NCBI RefSeq assembly: GCF_001540865.1
Contig: NC_033630.1
Span: 6,332,804-6,396,803, forward strand
DNA from: Ananas comosus
Lineage: Eukaryota > Streptophyta > Magnoliopsida > Poales > Bromeliaceae
Reading direction: 5' to 3'
DNA: 64,000 bases
Shown here: in pieces, positions 45,966 to 56,051 of the stretch
Layout: each line of letters starts with the position of its first letter
Position numbering within the stretch: the first letter of the stretch is position 1
The notes under the pieces: model-generated
What the model was told of the DNA's origin: nothing
The model's database searches: none
Seen by the model: only the letters and a program-made list of their open reading frames with translations
Program-made: the position numbers and the translations under genes

Positions 45966-46961
45966 ATGTCCCCAAGACGTTATGCACGTAGGTCTGTTCC
46001 GGTGCCGCCTCCCGCGGTGCCCGAACAGCCAAGATAGGAGGAGGTGCAGGAGCTGCGGGAGCAGGTCGCGGCGATGATGGGCGCGATGCAGCGCCAGGAG
46101 GCCCTGTTTGAGCAGCTCCAGGGATTCGTGGAGCGGCAAGCGGCGACGGCGGCCGCGACAGCGACTGGAAGCCGTGATCCACCCGCACCCCCGGCGCGCA
46201 CGCCTGAAGCGGCTGAGGGTGAGGGCATAGCGGCGGTTCCGGTGGCGGCAGTTCCCCCGCCGGCGAGTGCACCCCCGACCGCTTCGGGTTCGGCAACACT
46301 TGATACGACGACTGACGAAGTGGAGCGGGAGCGTGCGCTGACGGCTTTGATGAAGTTCATGAAGTTTAAGCCACCAACCTTTGAAGGGGGGAAAGTAGAG
46401 CCGTCGGTGGTGGAGTCTTGGGTAGACTCTATGGAGACTCTCTTCGAGGACCTATACACCCTGGAGAAGGATAAGGTGCCTTTCGCCACCCATTGCCTCG
46501 ACAAGGCGGTGAAGGTGTGGTCGAAGCGATTGAAGCGTGATCGGCCCTCTGATCTTCCACCAATGCTCTGGGAGGAGTTTAAGAGGGAAATGTTCGGAAA
46601 TTACTTCCCCGACACCGAGAGACGTAAGCTGAAGGAGAGATTTCGCAAGTTGAGGCGGGGGGATCGTTCCGTGGCGGGCTACGAGCAGGAGTTCTCCCAC
46701 ATTATAGACTGTGTCCAGGACGTCGTTAAGGATGACACGGATCGAGCCGAATGGTTCTCGCGGGGACTTCGGCCGTGGATATATAGAGCGGTGCAGCTGT
46801 TCAAGCTCACGACTTTCGCCGAAGTTTTTGATAGGGCGCTGTGGGCAAAGCATGGAGATGCCCACGTGCGGAAGGAGCGTGAGTTGTTGACGGGACCCCA
46901 AGATAAAGGGAGAAAGCGACCGGGCGGTAGTTCGGGGGGCCAATCGAGCTCCAAGAGACCC
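45966..46961 (+). pseudogene. Truncated gag of the second gypsy copy
   Basis: Near-identical to 38304-39300. It begins MSPRRYARRS but has an in-frame TAG at 46035-46037 where copy 1 has a Ser codon; the long downstream frame (46044-47111) is the remaining gag running into flanking DNA. Homology to copy 1 ends at about 46961, just before the zinc knuckles. Everything from there to the last ~50 bp of a third LTR has been deleted. Confidence 0.9.
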
Positions 46962-46971
46962 ACGGGCGGTA

Positions 46972-47022
46972 GTTCTACGCGCCCGGGCCGAGCCAAATTG
47001 GTAGCGGTCTCGGGGCGTGACA
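46972..47022 (+). repeat. Remnant of third gypsy LTR
   Basis: The last ~50 bp of the LTR (CGCGCCCGGGCCGAGCC ... CGGGGCGTGACA) with an intact CA terminus, followed by the TSD GACGA. The junction with gag carries a 13-bp copy of CGGGCGGTAGTTC (46963-46975), also present at 46921-46933. Confidence 0.85.
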
Positions 47023-47027
47023 GACGA

Positions 47028-50000
47028 CCTATCCGGATACGTACACCCCTTGTTGGTGGCCAAACCAACCTGGTGTCTAGAATACACAGTGCTGTGACTA
47101 AATCATGCTGAAATGCTCAAACGAAACCCGGCTAAAGCCGGTGCCTAGGCCGAAGCCAAAAACAAGGGCGTACAACGCCAAACCACGATCAACCAGATCG
47201 AAACACATGACAAGAGAGTCGATGTGTTGCCTGGACCCAAGGTCCACAGAGTCCAACTGACCAACAAGGTCCCTGATACAAAGTGCGAGAACCGACCAAC
47301 CAGGTCAACAGATACGGAATGCAACAACCAACCAACTAGATCAACAGATACGGAATGCAACAACCGACCAACTAGGTCAACAAATACTGAATGCAACAAC
47401 AGACCAACTAGGTCAACAGATACGCATGTAGATAGAACTACTCTACTCCTACTCAGGATACTAAGCATGCAAACAACGAGTAGAGTATAACGAATAAACA
47501 AGGGTGCAAGGCTCAATATAATATGCGATAATAACAACAGAAGAGTGAGGGTAAGAAACCATCACCAAGCGTGCACCACTGTACCGACGTCGAATCGAAG
47601 TATCCACCTGTCACAATCGCGTCGGAGAATCTGGATGCACACAAGTCGACCGGACCTATGAAGATCCACTAGGTCAGTATCCAACCCCCTAACCTGAAGT
47701 ACACTATCTCACAAACCCCCACACAGATCCCCGAACCGGTTTCCGAAAATCGATCACCATAACTCACCGGAAGTCCCGAAAACCACACCGGGAAGCCGTC
47801 GGGACCTACTAAGTGTCCCGAAACTCACCGAGCGTACCACGAGTCACCCGCTGCCACAAAACACTCCTGTTTGGATGTCTTGACAGCAAACACAAGATGA
47901 CACCGCTACACAATTATCGCCGGATAATTGTATGAATCCGGGTTTCCGAAAGTGTCTATTTCGACATCGAAACATACCATCGCTCACCCGTCATCACCGA
48001 ACCCACAATGTGATGATGGTGACCCGCCAACAGGGCTTAGCGACTACTCACAGAGCAACCAAACGACGTCGGAAGAAATCCGAACCGAAACCGCGTTCTT
48101 TCGACGAATTTCGCCGAAAAACGCACCGAAATTGACTTTTCGATTTCCGCAAAGACTATCGGATCATGGACAACCAGTCCAGAGGTCACCACGCACACAC
48201 ATGCACCGCCCACAGTAGCCGCATAATGCACAATTGCATAAAATTCCCTCTATTTACATAAAATCCATTATTTTATGTAAATTGGGAGACTTCTATGACT
48301 CATTCTCGTAAACCAAGGACTTATATGTTCCACCGAGATACTGACAGGTCTCGACGTGCCGGAGGCCGTGCTCATGGTCTGGAGCGCAACGGCTCACTGT
48401 GGAAGGTGTGGAAGCAACCCGAAGTTCTGCAAATAGCGCGCAGTCGGGGAGAAATCACGTAGAACAGGACTAACTGGACTCTTTTGATCCAAAGTGAAAC
48501 CAATATGATCGGCACTGACCAACGATCACCGTGCTCACCTCCAGAAGCATCAGGACAGCCTCGGATCTCCGGATAAGCGTGCGCAAACCCAAAACAGCAG
48601 CCAAAAAGGCTCGACAGGGTCGACACCGCCGAAACAGCGGAACGAAGTCTCCCCGGCAGAATCTAAGGTGAGCGCGATGATCAGCAATTTGTTACGATCA
48701 TCGTGCTCCCTTCCGCAGAGATCGGGGAGGCTCGAGAAGCTCGGAACAGTAAACCATCCAAAATAAGCCCTGTTTCGGGCTTGGCCGGAGCAAGCTTGCT
48801 CAGGCTGGCTTCCGGCCGCACGGCGAGGCGCGCGCGGGCCAGGGATGGGTGCGGGGGAGGTGAGGAGTGCCGTGCTCACCTCGGTTGGCGGCGGGGAGCG
48901 GCAGCGGCGGCGGGGAGCGGCAGCGGCGACGGGGAGCGGCAGCAGCGACGGAGGAGCAAACCAAGCCCGCGCCAGCTAGGGCTCGGGTTCCACGGGCAAT
49001 GGTTGCCACGGCGGCAGCCGTGGAGCTCCGGGACGGCGGAGGGGGGTTTCCGGAGGCCGGAGGGATGCCTCGGGTGCTACCCCGAGCGGCGGCGGCGCAG
49101 GGGAGAGAGGGCGGGGTCATCTCGGCAAGAGCAGACCTGGGGCGGCCGCGGTTGACAGAGGAGGCGGCGGCGACCCGCAGGGACGACGGCGACGATGCAC
49201 GGGGGTCACCGGGGCTCCGGGGATGGCGGCGATGCCGAGCTATGGCGGCGGTGGTGCGAGGAGAGGGAGATGGGGCTGCCTCGGCCTGGGTTCTGCCCAG
49301 ACTGGCAGCAAGGTGCTGGGGCGGCCGCGGCGGCGCGTGGAGGCGGCGCCGATCGGCGGGAAGGCTCGCTGGGGCACGGGGTGATGCCGGCGAAGGGTCT
49401 AGAGGTGGTGCCCGACATAGATGATCCTCCTGGGATGCCCTCGGACAGAAGTGGAGGAGGTTGGAGGAGATGGCCACCCAAGCTTTTTCGGCAGCCGGGT
49501 GAGCTTGCTGGCGGCCGGGGTGCGCGCACAGCTAGGGCATGGTGATGCTGGTGGTGGCTAGGGTTAGTTGGGGGAGCTAGGTCGGCTGGATCTAGGGCTT
49601 CATGCAAAGAAACCCTACTTGCAACTTATATACAAGTGGCATTTTGCATAAAAGTCCTCCAAAGCTGAATATTTTCATCCGAATCCTTGCCCACGCGTGT
49701 ATTTTGCACGAATGTACCCTCATGTGCGATTTCGTGCGATTCGGCACATAAAATATAAGGACTTTTGCGAGGTTTCCGATTTGCTACAATCGACCCCTTT
49801 CCGAACATCATGCGATATCCGACGATCCGTTCATCGGATTTCCGAATGGATTATGCCAGCGTGCTCAGCACGACGGAGACAACAAAACTACGATTTCGTT
49901 TAATCTCGATCGGTCTCGGATTCGCGACGAAATCCATTCCAACTCTCCAATGGAAGAAACTACGCACAAATACATATAAAATATGTATTTCTGGATTTTC

Positions 50001-50305
50001 TCGAAATTCGTGAGTCAAACTCAAAATCTGACAGCGCCAATAGTTCTAGAATAGCTGAATCGATCAAAACGAGCTATTGGATCGCCATGAACGGAGTCCG
50101 ATACGTGCCAGAAGCCAACTCTATGCGTTGGGCTCCCCAAAAAACCAAGTTACTATTCACTTTAAGTGAAACTTAAAAATCGCGTAGAATCTCCATTTTA
50201 ACTCGTTTTCTCCCGAAACTTGACGAGTGATTTTGTAATTAAATTACACGCAAAAACATCGTCAACTGAGAGTTTAGTTACACTATCAAAATCTCAGTCC
50301 TTACA
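47028..50305 (-). mobile_element. Remaining part of the outer 4.2-kb solo LTR
   Basis: Aligns to 31735-34990 of the inner copy from GACGACCTATCCGG onward and ends at CCTTACA. The GC-rich section 48700-49570 corresponds to 33420-34310 but differs in length and frame. The hairpin arms recur at 48670-48682 and 48696-48708 with one mismatch. Confidence 0.85.
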
Positions 50306-50746
50306 ATGGGGTTGTCATTGGGTTTATAAGAGACTTAAACACTAGTAATAATAACTGGGCTTAAGCATTTTGGGCCGGTTGTTGGGCCCAACAAGTTATT
50401 GTTGCTAGTGGGTTGGGTTGTTACATTTTGTATCAGAGCCGGTTCACCAGCTGGACATGTGTGGCGAGTCTCGGCTGAGCCGGGGTCTGGATGACCGGCT
50501 AGCGAGACGAGTCTCACGTCGCCCGGTGATCTTGGGCTGTGTGTATGATTGGACTGACGAGGACGTCAGGGCCTTAACGGGGGGAGTCTGTGACACCCCA
50601 ATAGTCCCACATCGGATAGGAATGGGATTGTCATTGGGTTTATAAGAGACTTAAATACTAGTAATAATAACTGGGCTTAAGCATTCTGGGCCGGTTGTTG
50701 GGCCCAACGAGTTATTGTTGCTAGTGGGCTCGGTCGTTACAACATC

Positions 50747-50894
50747 ATAATAAAAATATAATAATATTTTCATAGATGAATCTTTTAATAGTAGATTACA
50801 ATGGTTTGGATTTAAATTTTAAAATTTTTAAAAACCAATTAGAATTGAACTTTATATTAGTTCTTCTGAGCACTTTTTTTTCTTCACATGCATA
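50747..50894. repeat. Continuation of the AT-rich tandem unit after the nest
   Basis: Matches 30085-30228 (CATAGATG-ATCTTTTAAT..., TTTATATTAGTTCTTCTGAG, CTTCACATGC), confirming the empty site into which the TRIM inserted belongs to the array. Confidence 0.8.
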
Positions 50895-50914
50895 TCTATA
50901 CATATAATAAAAGT
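50895..50914 (+). mobile_element. Helitron-like 5' terminus
   Basis: A|TCTATACATATAATAAAAG resembles plant Helitron 5' ends (TC start, then TATAC...TAAAAG). It starts exactly where similarity to the AT-rich array stops. No matching 3' end (hairpin plus CTRR) was found, and no Rep/helicase is visible, so only the left end is proposed. Confidence 0.45.
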
Positions 50915-52502
50915 CGAACCCTAAACCCGCCACGCATCGTCTCCCCAGCGACCCCCCCTCCTCAGCTCTGCCCGCTTCCTTCGCTGGCGACGAGCGGCGT
51001 CACGTGCCTCCCGCCCCGCGTCTCTCAGAGCCCTCCTCTCTCCGAGCCGGGCCCCATCCCCCCTCCCTGTCGGATGCTTGTCGGACCCTATCCTGACCTT
51101 CTCCTGCGGCCGACGTACGCCCGTTACATCTCTGCGTCAGGTTTGGCCGGTGTGCGGCTGTGGTTGCGGTATCTCTTCTCTCTGCTCCCCATGTGCATCC
51201 TGATTCTCCTGTCTCTGCAACTCTTTCCTCTAATCCCTTCTTCCGTCTCCGGCGCCGCCGGAAGTGGGTGGGGGATCTGGTACTTCCTTCCCTGTACCAC
51301 CGTCCTTCCTCGTCCTTCCTCTCTCAGGCCGGGCCTCTGCCAGGATTCGCTTATAAATAGGGCTGGCACCATGCGGACGAGGGGCGGCTTGTTTGCTTCC
51401 CTATATTTGAACGGTTCGTTGTTGGTGTTTACTAGTAGCTTCTCCACTAATAGCCCTTGAATTGTCTCCGTGGTTTTGGCCCTGTCCTGCCATCCTCCTT
51501 TCCGGACTGCGGCTCCTGCGGAGCCCTATCCTCCCGCTGTTTGCTTTGGCCTGTGTCCCGTGTGTCTTGTACTGCTGCCTCATAAGATTTGGTGAGTGGG
51601 CAACAACCCATTTGGTTTGGCCTCCTGACTCCCGCCGACCTCCTTTTGCCCTATTCTGATGATGTCTCTGGAACTGCAATTTACCCCTGTTAAGAAAGCT
51701 TTTAAAAAACATTCTTTCGCCTTTTATTGCTTTGGACTGTCGGCTCGGTTTTGTGCGTGGTCTTCTTTGGGTCAAGCACAAAACCCTTTTCACAAAACAA
51801 ATTTAAGCTAAAATATCCTGTTCGGTGATTGAAAGAACTTAAGAAAAAAAAAATACTGGATGTTTCTGATTAATTGGTTACAACCATCTGTTTACTGAGG
51901 ATTTTTTCTTGGAATTCTGATGATGGCTCCGGAACTGCAATTTGCCCCTGTTAATAAAGTTTAAAAAAAACATTCTTTTTCGCCTTTTAATGTTTTGGAC
52001 TGTTGGCTCGGTAAATGTCCCAATAAAGATTTAACAGAGAGCTTTTTTCGCCTTTTAATGTCTTGGACTGTTGGCTCGGTAAATGTCCCAATAAAGATTT
52101 AACAGAGAGGGCATGAATACTGATGATGCCTCCGGAACTGCAATTTACCCCTATTAAGAAAGCTTTAAAAAAGCAATTTTTTTCCCGCCTTTAAATGTTT
52201 TGGGCTGTTGGCTCGGTGAATGCCTCAACAAAGCTTTTACAAAGAGGACATTTACCTTATCTGCCTTCTAATCTGCTTTTGTTAACAAAGTTTGGGAAGA
52301 TTTTTAAAGATCCCTGCTTACATGCTTACTTCGGCTCTTGCAATCTCTCTGCTATTATTTTTTCGGTGATTTAAAAAAATGCCCTCGCAGTCATTTTTTG
52401 GCTTAACATTCCTTGCAGTTGGAAAAAAATATATATTCTATGTCACTGAGCATGCATAATAATTTTTCCTTTGCATTGACTCTGTTCTTTGTCTTGCCGA
52501 CA
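50915..52502 (+). other. GC-rich leader then repeated T-rich segments; possible promoter
   Basis: 50940-51350 is C-rich and CpG-containing and ends in TATAAATAG (51352-51360), a good TATA box on the plus strand. 51655-52260 holds three or four diverged copies of GATGATG-CTC-GGAACTGCAATTT-CCCCT...TTGGACTGTTGGCTCGGT, each with AATAAAG or AACAAAG. Open frames at 50888-51460 cross the Helitron-like end and are not supported as genes. Confidence 0.4.
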
Positions 52503-52510
52503 GTTGTTGA

Positions 52511-53120
52511 GATGTCGGTAGTTCAGCTTTCGTACACTATGTTACTTGGTGAGATATCCAGTAAGCTGGGTGTTGAAACGCCCGACTGTATTGTAACTAT
52601 TGCTGCGGAGGGTTGGTTTCTAGCATATGTCGATCTTACGATTGTGCGCGGTGGCTCTGTAATTGAGGTGGCCCGCAATTGGGGCTCTCTATCTACCGAT
52701 TATATGACAGCTCGGGAGGATGCAGCCCGAGTTGCCATCCAGCGGATGAAGGAGGAACTTGGCTTGCAGATAAAGGATGCAAACTATGATGATTTCATCT
52801 TATATAAGAATTTGTACGATGCTGTTGCTCTCCAGAATAGTGATTTTGTTGGGCAGCTCACAGGCCTTAGGTCTGAGCACAACCTCCTTAAAGATTCCTA
52901 TGCAGCTGTGGTGTCTGAAAAAGCTGATGCTATAAATGAGCAGATTAGATTACGCCGTGAACTCGATGATTGTTATGCTACAATCAACCGCCTTCGTCCT
53001 TCCGAATCTTCTATGGCGTGCGACCCGGCTGATGTGGGGTCAGCTACTTCGTTCTATGCTTTGCCCTGTTTAGTGTTAGGCTCCTTTTGTATTATAGAGC
53101 CGCTGGGATCAACTACTTAG
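52511..53120 (+). CDS. Hypothetical protein, possible dsRNA-binding-like fold plus coiled coil (last exon)
   Basis: 203 codons from MSVVQLSYTM to TAG. A good splice acceptor (pyrimidine tract, GCCGACAG) ends at about 52502, so this may be a 3' exon; the frame is also open upstream to 52413 but through intron-like sequence. The N-terminal ~85 residues suggest helix (SYTMLLGEISSKLG), strands (CIVTIAAEGW, AYVDLTIVRGG) and a C-terminal helix (TAREDAARVAIQRMKEEL), the order of a double-stranded RNA-binding domain; I infer this from pattern only. Residues ~110-185 are heptad-like (coiled coil). The 3' end lies in a ~75-bp tandem duplication, so the stop may be secondary. The family is not recognised. 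Confidence 0.45.
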
Positions 53121-54839
53121 TTCTACGTTCTGCCCTGTTTAGGTTTGGGAAGGCCAAATAGCTCCTTTTGTATGATAGAGCTGCCTCTCATCCCGTCACA
53201 TGTTTTATACTCTTGTTGTTTTCTCCAGAGAAAGCCATCAGCTGTTTTCTTTGGGTTTCTATGCAAGTAGGTGATGTAAAATGTTGCTCCCTTAATTTAA
53301 TCCGTTTTCCCGCTAAAATGTTTGTCCCTTAATTTAATCCGTTTTCCCTTGCTGGAACTCAGCTAAGATAGTTAAATATTGTTCTTTCTTCAAAGTGGTG
53401 GCATAAAAGAACTGGATTCTTTGTGTCTTTAAAAAAATAATTGAGCAATGATGATACATAATATTAAAAAGCCTAGCCTTTATGGCCTTCGCCAGCGCCA
53501 TCTCCAAATGTTGGGAAAAAAAACGTGGGTGTTTTGTCTCCTCAAATGATTTCGGAATATGGGAGAGGCCTGAACTTGATAGCCTTGGGGTCAGCTTGCA
53601 GTATTTCCTTGCTAAATAAAGTATGCTTAATTTTCACTGCCCCCTAAACTTGATGCTGTTCCTAAATAAAGTATGCTGATTTTTAACTGCTCCTAAGCTT
53701 GATGGCGTTGAGGACCACTTGCATTCCCATGATGCAGCACAACTTATCTGGCAATATTAATACCTGGTGAAATTAAGGCTTTCTAAAGAGGCTGTGAACT
53801 TATATAAAGCCCTGGTATAAAGGTGGGCAAAAAGTCTTGACTATATTATGAAGAGGATGAAGATGTCCTTACTATCTGAGCTCATTTTTATGTTAAAAAA
53901 CAAAAATTCATTCTTCTCAAACTTATGTGGGGTCAGTCATTGTCCATTTCTTTTGTCGCCACTCTTAAGAGATTTGTGTCGGGTTTGAGTAGAGAGATGC
54001 ATTTGCCTATGTTTTTTTGTCTTCAATTTCCAAACATGTATAGCATTTCTTCTAATTTGATGTGGTTACTTCTTGGTTTTTATCAAAGAATTTCCAAGCA
54101 TTTATATCGTTACTTCTAATTCCCAAAGATGTGTATCATTTATGTGTGCGTGTGTGCATCAATTTTGAAATATATATGTTCTTCTGCATGAGCTGAAGGC
54201 TATTGTTTTGGACGCCTTAACAGATTCCCAAATTTCTCCCATGCAATGAACTATAGAGAAATGAATTTGAGTACAGGGCTCTTCGGACATTTTCCTTGCT
54301 GTTGTGTTATCTATTCTCCTTGCTTCTGTTTTTTCCCCTCCTCGCTTCTGCTTCTCTGCTTAATACCTTCGCTTCTGCTTCTCTGGTTAATACCTCTCAA
54401 CGTCCTCGAACAGCCTTGTCTGTTCCTGTTTTTTTTTCCTCACCTTTTTGTTTTACCCGGTTTCCTTTAAGTTGCTTGCAGCAGTTTCTGTTTGCTTACA
54501 CCGGTATTAATCAGTTCTGTTATGGGTTTTGATTTATTTATTGGGAGGCCGTGCGTGACCAATTTAGAGTTGTCCTTTTATTTTCCTTTTATTATATGTG
54601 TTGATGCTCTGGCACATTGCCTAGCATGTTAAGCCCAGTTTCATGACTCAGCAGTGGGGTGCAGTGTCGTCGATAACTCTTTGCCGGTGCCTACTGTCAT
54701 CACCTAACCCACCCTCTCATTTCATCTTTATTCTCTGAAGGCACTTCTAGGCAGCTATTTAGAGTTTAATTTTTTTTAGCGCTCTTCACTTTTGCATTCT
54801 TCCTTGGTTGTTCTTATATTTGATGTTTTCTAACTCCCA
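53121..54839 (+). other. T-rich non-coding tract with small tandem duplications
   Basis: Local duplications include CCCTTAATTTAATCCGTTTTCCC (53290-53350) and AAATAAAGTATGCT...AACTTGATG (53570-53710). No supported ORF. The T-over-A bias fits plant intron or UTR sequence transcribed from the plus strand. Confidence 0.4.
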
Positions 54840-55225
54840 GGCTGAAGGTTTAATCCGTTTTGTTCAGGGTTTTGCCTTCTCCATATTTACCTTTTTTTAT
54901 TTTTTTACCCCTCTCTGAGGCTGTGATGATATATATATATATATATATAAAGAACTATGAGGCCTCGATGCCCCTGGTTTCTAGACGATTGGCCTATGTC
55001 CTCCATTTTTTTCCCCTTACCGACTCCCAGGCTGAAGGTTTAATTGGTTTTGTTCAGGGTGTTGCCTTCTCCATATTTACCTTTTTTGTTTTTTTACCCC
55101 TCTCTGAGGCTGTGATGATATATATATATATATAAAAAAAGAACTATGAGGCCTCGATGCCCCTGGTTTCTAGACGATTGGCCTATTTCCTCCATTTTTT
55201 TTCCCTTACCGAGGCTGTGATGATA
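54840..55225. repeat. Tandem duplication, ~183-bp unit
   Basis: Two full copies and a partial third of a unit containing AGGCTGAAGGTTTAAT, CTCCATATTTACC, GAGGCTGTGATGAT(AT)n, and GCCTCGATGCCCCTGGTTTC. Copies differ mainly in the (AT)n length. Confidence 0.85.
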
Positions 55226-55772
55226 TATAAAAAAAAACTAAGATATTTTCGTTGTATCCTCTCCATTTCCTTTAAGGCTTTGCTTCTGTTGGAGAAAAGT
55301 GGTAGAAAGTTTTGGATGGCCTCATTTGTAGGCAACCAACTCTTGATTCCCATTGGCACTGCTTCAGCCGATAACTTAAGCCTTCGCCATAGGAATTGCT
55401 GTCTCTTAGCTGAATAAAACCTAGAAAAAGATTGGAACAAACTGTTTTGCTTGCTATGGAACCGAGCTCGAGCTGAAGCAAGCTAGGGTTTCCTGGAGCG
55501 GATGCAACAAAAATAGTTTCTGATGCTCTTGTGGCCCTTCTTCGCGCTATATCTTACCATTCGATATAAATAAAGTCTGAGCCTCTATACCCTTTTTAGA
55601 AACAATTTTCTCTACATATTCCCTGTATTTTTATTGTTGCCTATGTTTTGATTGCTTTCGTCGCTCTCGATGGCTCTTTTTTTACATGAGCACAAAGAAA
55701 TATAACATATTTCTCTTTTTTACCTATGTTTTTATTGCTGAATTACAATATGCCTCTCTTTATATGTGTGTG

Positions 55773-56051
55773 TGTGTGCATGTGCGCCTGTATGCCCTTG
55801 AGACTTTTGACTATTGTTTGCGGTGCATAAGCAGAATTACAAGATCAGTGCATGAGCTGAATTACAAAGCATTGATTTTTGTGCCGTTCCTCTTCTGCCC
55901 TTTCCCTTGCTNTGTGTGCATGTGCGCCTGTATGCCCTTGAGACTTTTGACTATTGTTTGCGGTGCATAAGCAGAATTACAAGATCAGTGCATGAGCTGA
56001 ATTACAAAGCATTGATTTTTGTGCCGTTCCTCTTCTGCCCTTTCCCTTGCT
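55773..56051. repeat. Exact 139-bp duplication around an N (assembly artefact)
   Basis: 55773-55911 is repeated without differences at 55913-56051, and the single N at 55912 separates them. This looks like an unmerged contig overlap rather than biology. Confidence 0.85.

Larger units (their letters stand above)
35571..47022 (+). mobile_element. Tandem Ty3/gypsy chromovirus complex (LTR-int-LTR-int'-LTR')
   Basis: One 5-bp TSD GACGA (35566-35570, 47023-47027) encloses two elements sharing the middle LTR: LTR1 35571-37938, internal domain 37939-43128, LTR2 43129-45599, a partial second internal domain to about 46961, and ~50 bp of a third LTR to 47022. Gag-pro-RT-RNaseH-IN order, a C-terminal chromodomain and 2.4-kb LTRs place it with Tekay/Del chromoviruses. 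It inserted into the outer 4.2-kb LTR. Confidence 0.9.
30267..50305 (-). mobile_element. Solo LTR of a ~4.2-kb LTR family (outer copy), interrupted twice
   Basis: The boundaries TGTCACGCC (30267) and CCTTACA (50305) are flanked by the TSD ATGGG (30262-30266, 50306-50310) inside the TRIM 5' LTR. On the minus strand it begins TGTAAGGA and ends GGGGCGTGACA, the same termini as the gypsy LTR at 35571. Its parts are 30267-30762, 35087-35570 and 47028-50305 (~4.26 kb). The inserts are a second LTR of the same family and the gypsy complex. There is no PBS or internal domain, so it is a solo LTR. Confidence 0.85.
30229..50741 (+). mobile_element. TRIM retrotransposon split by a 20-kb nested insertion
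   Basis: Its 5' LTR is 30229-30266 plus 50311-50425 (153 bp after removing the insert). It is followed by a PBS-like TTGTATCAGAGC (50429-50440), a ~160-bp non-coding interior, a purine tract and the 3' LTR 50589-50741 (153 bp). LTRs run TGTGACACCCC to GTTACA. The TSD ACATC is at 30224-30228 and 50742-50746. Total size without inserts is ~469 bp, typical of terminal-repeat retrotransposons in miniature; no protein is encoded. Confidence 0.9.

Noticed and set aside
50888..51460. 190-codon Pro/Ser/Leu-rich ORF
   Set aside because: It starts before the proposed Helitron-like boundary, spans a TATA box and has no domain; C-rich composition explains the open frame.
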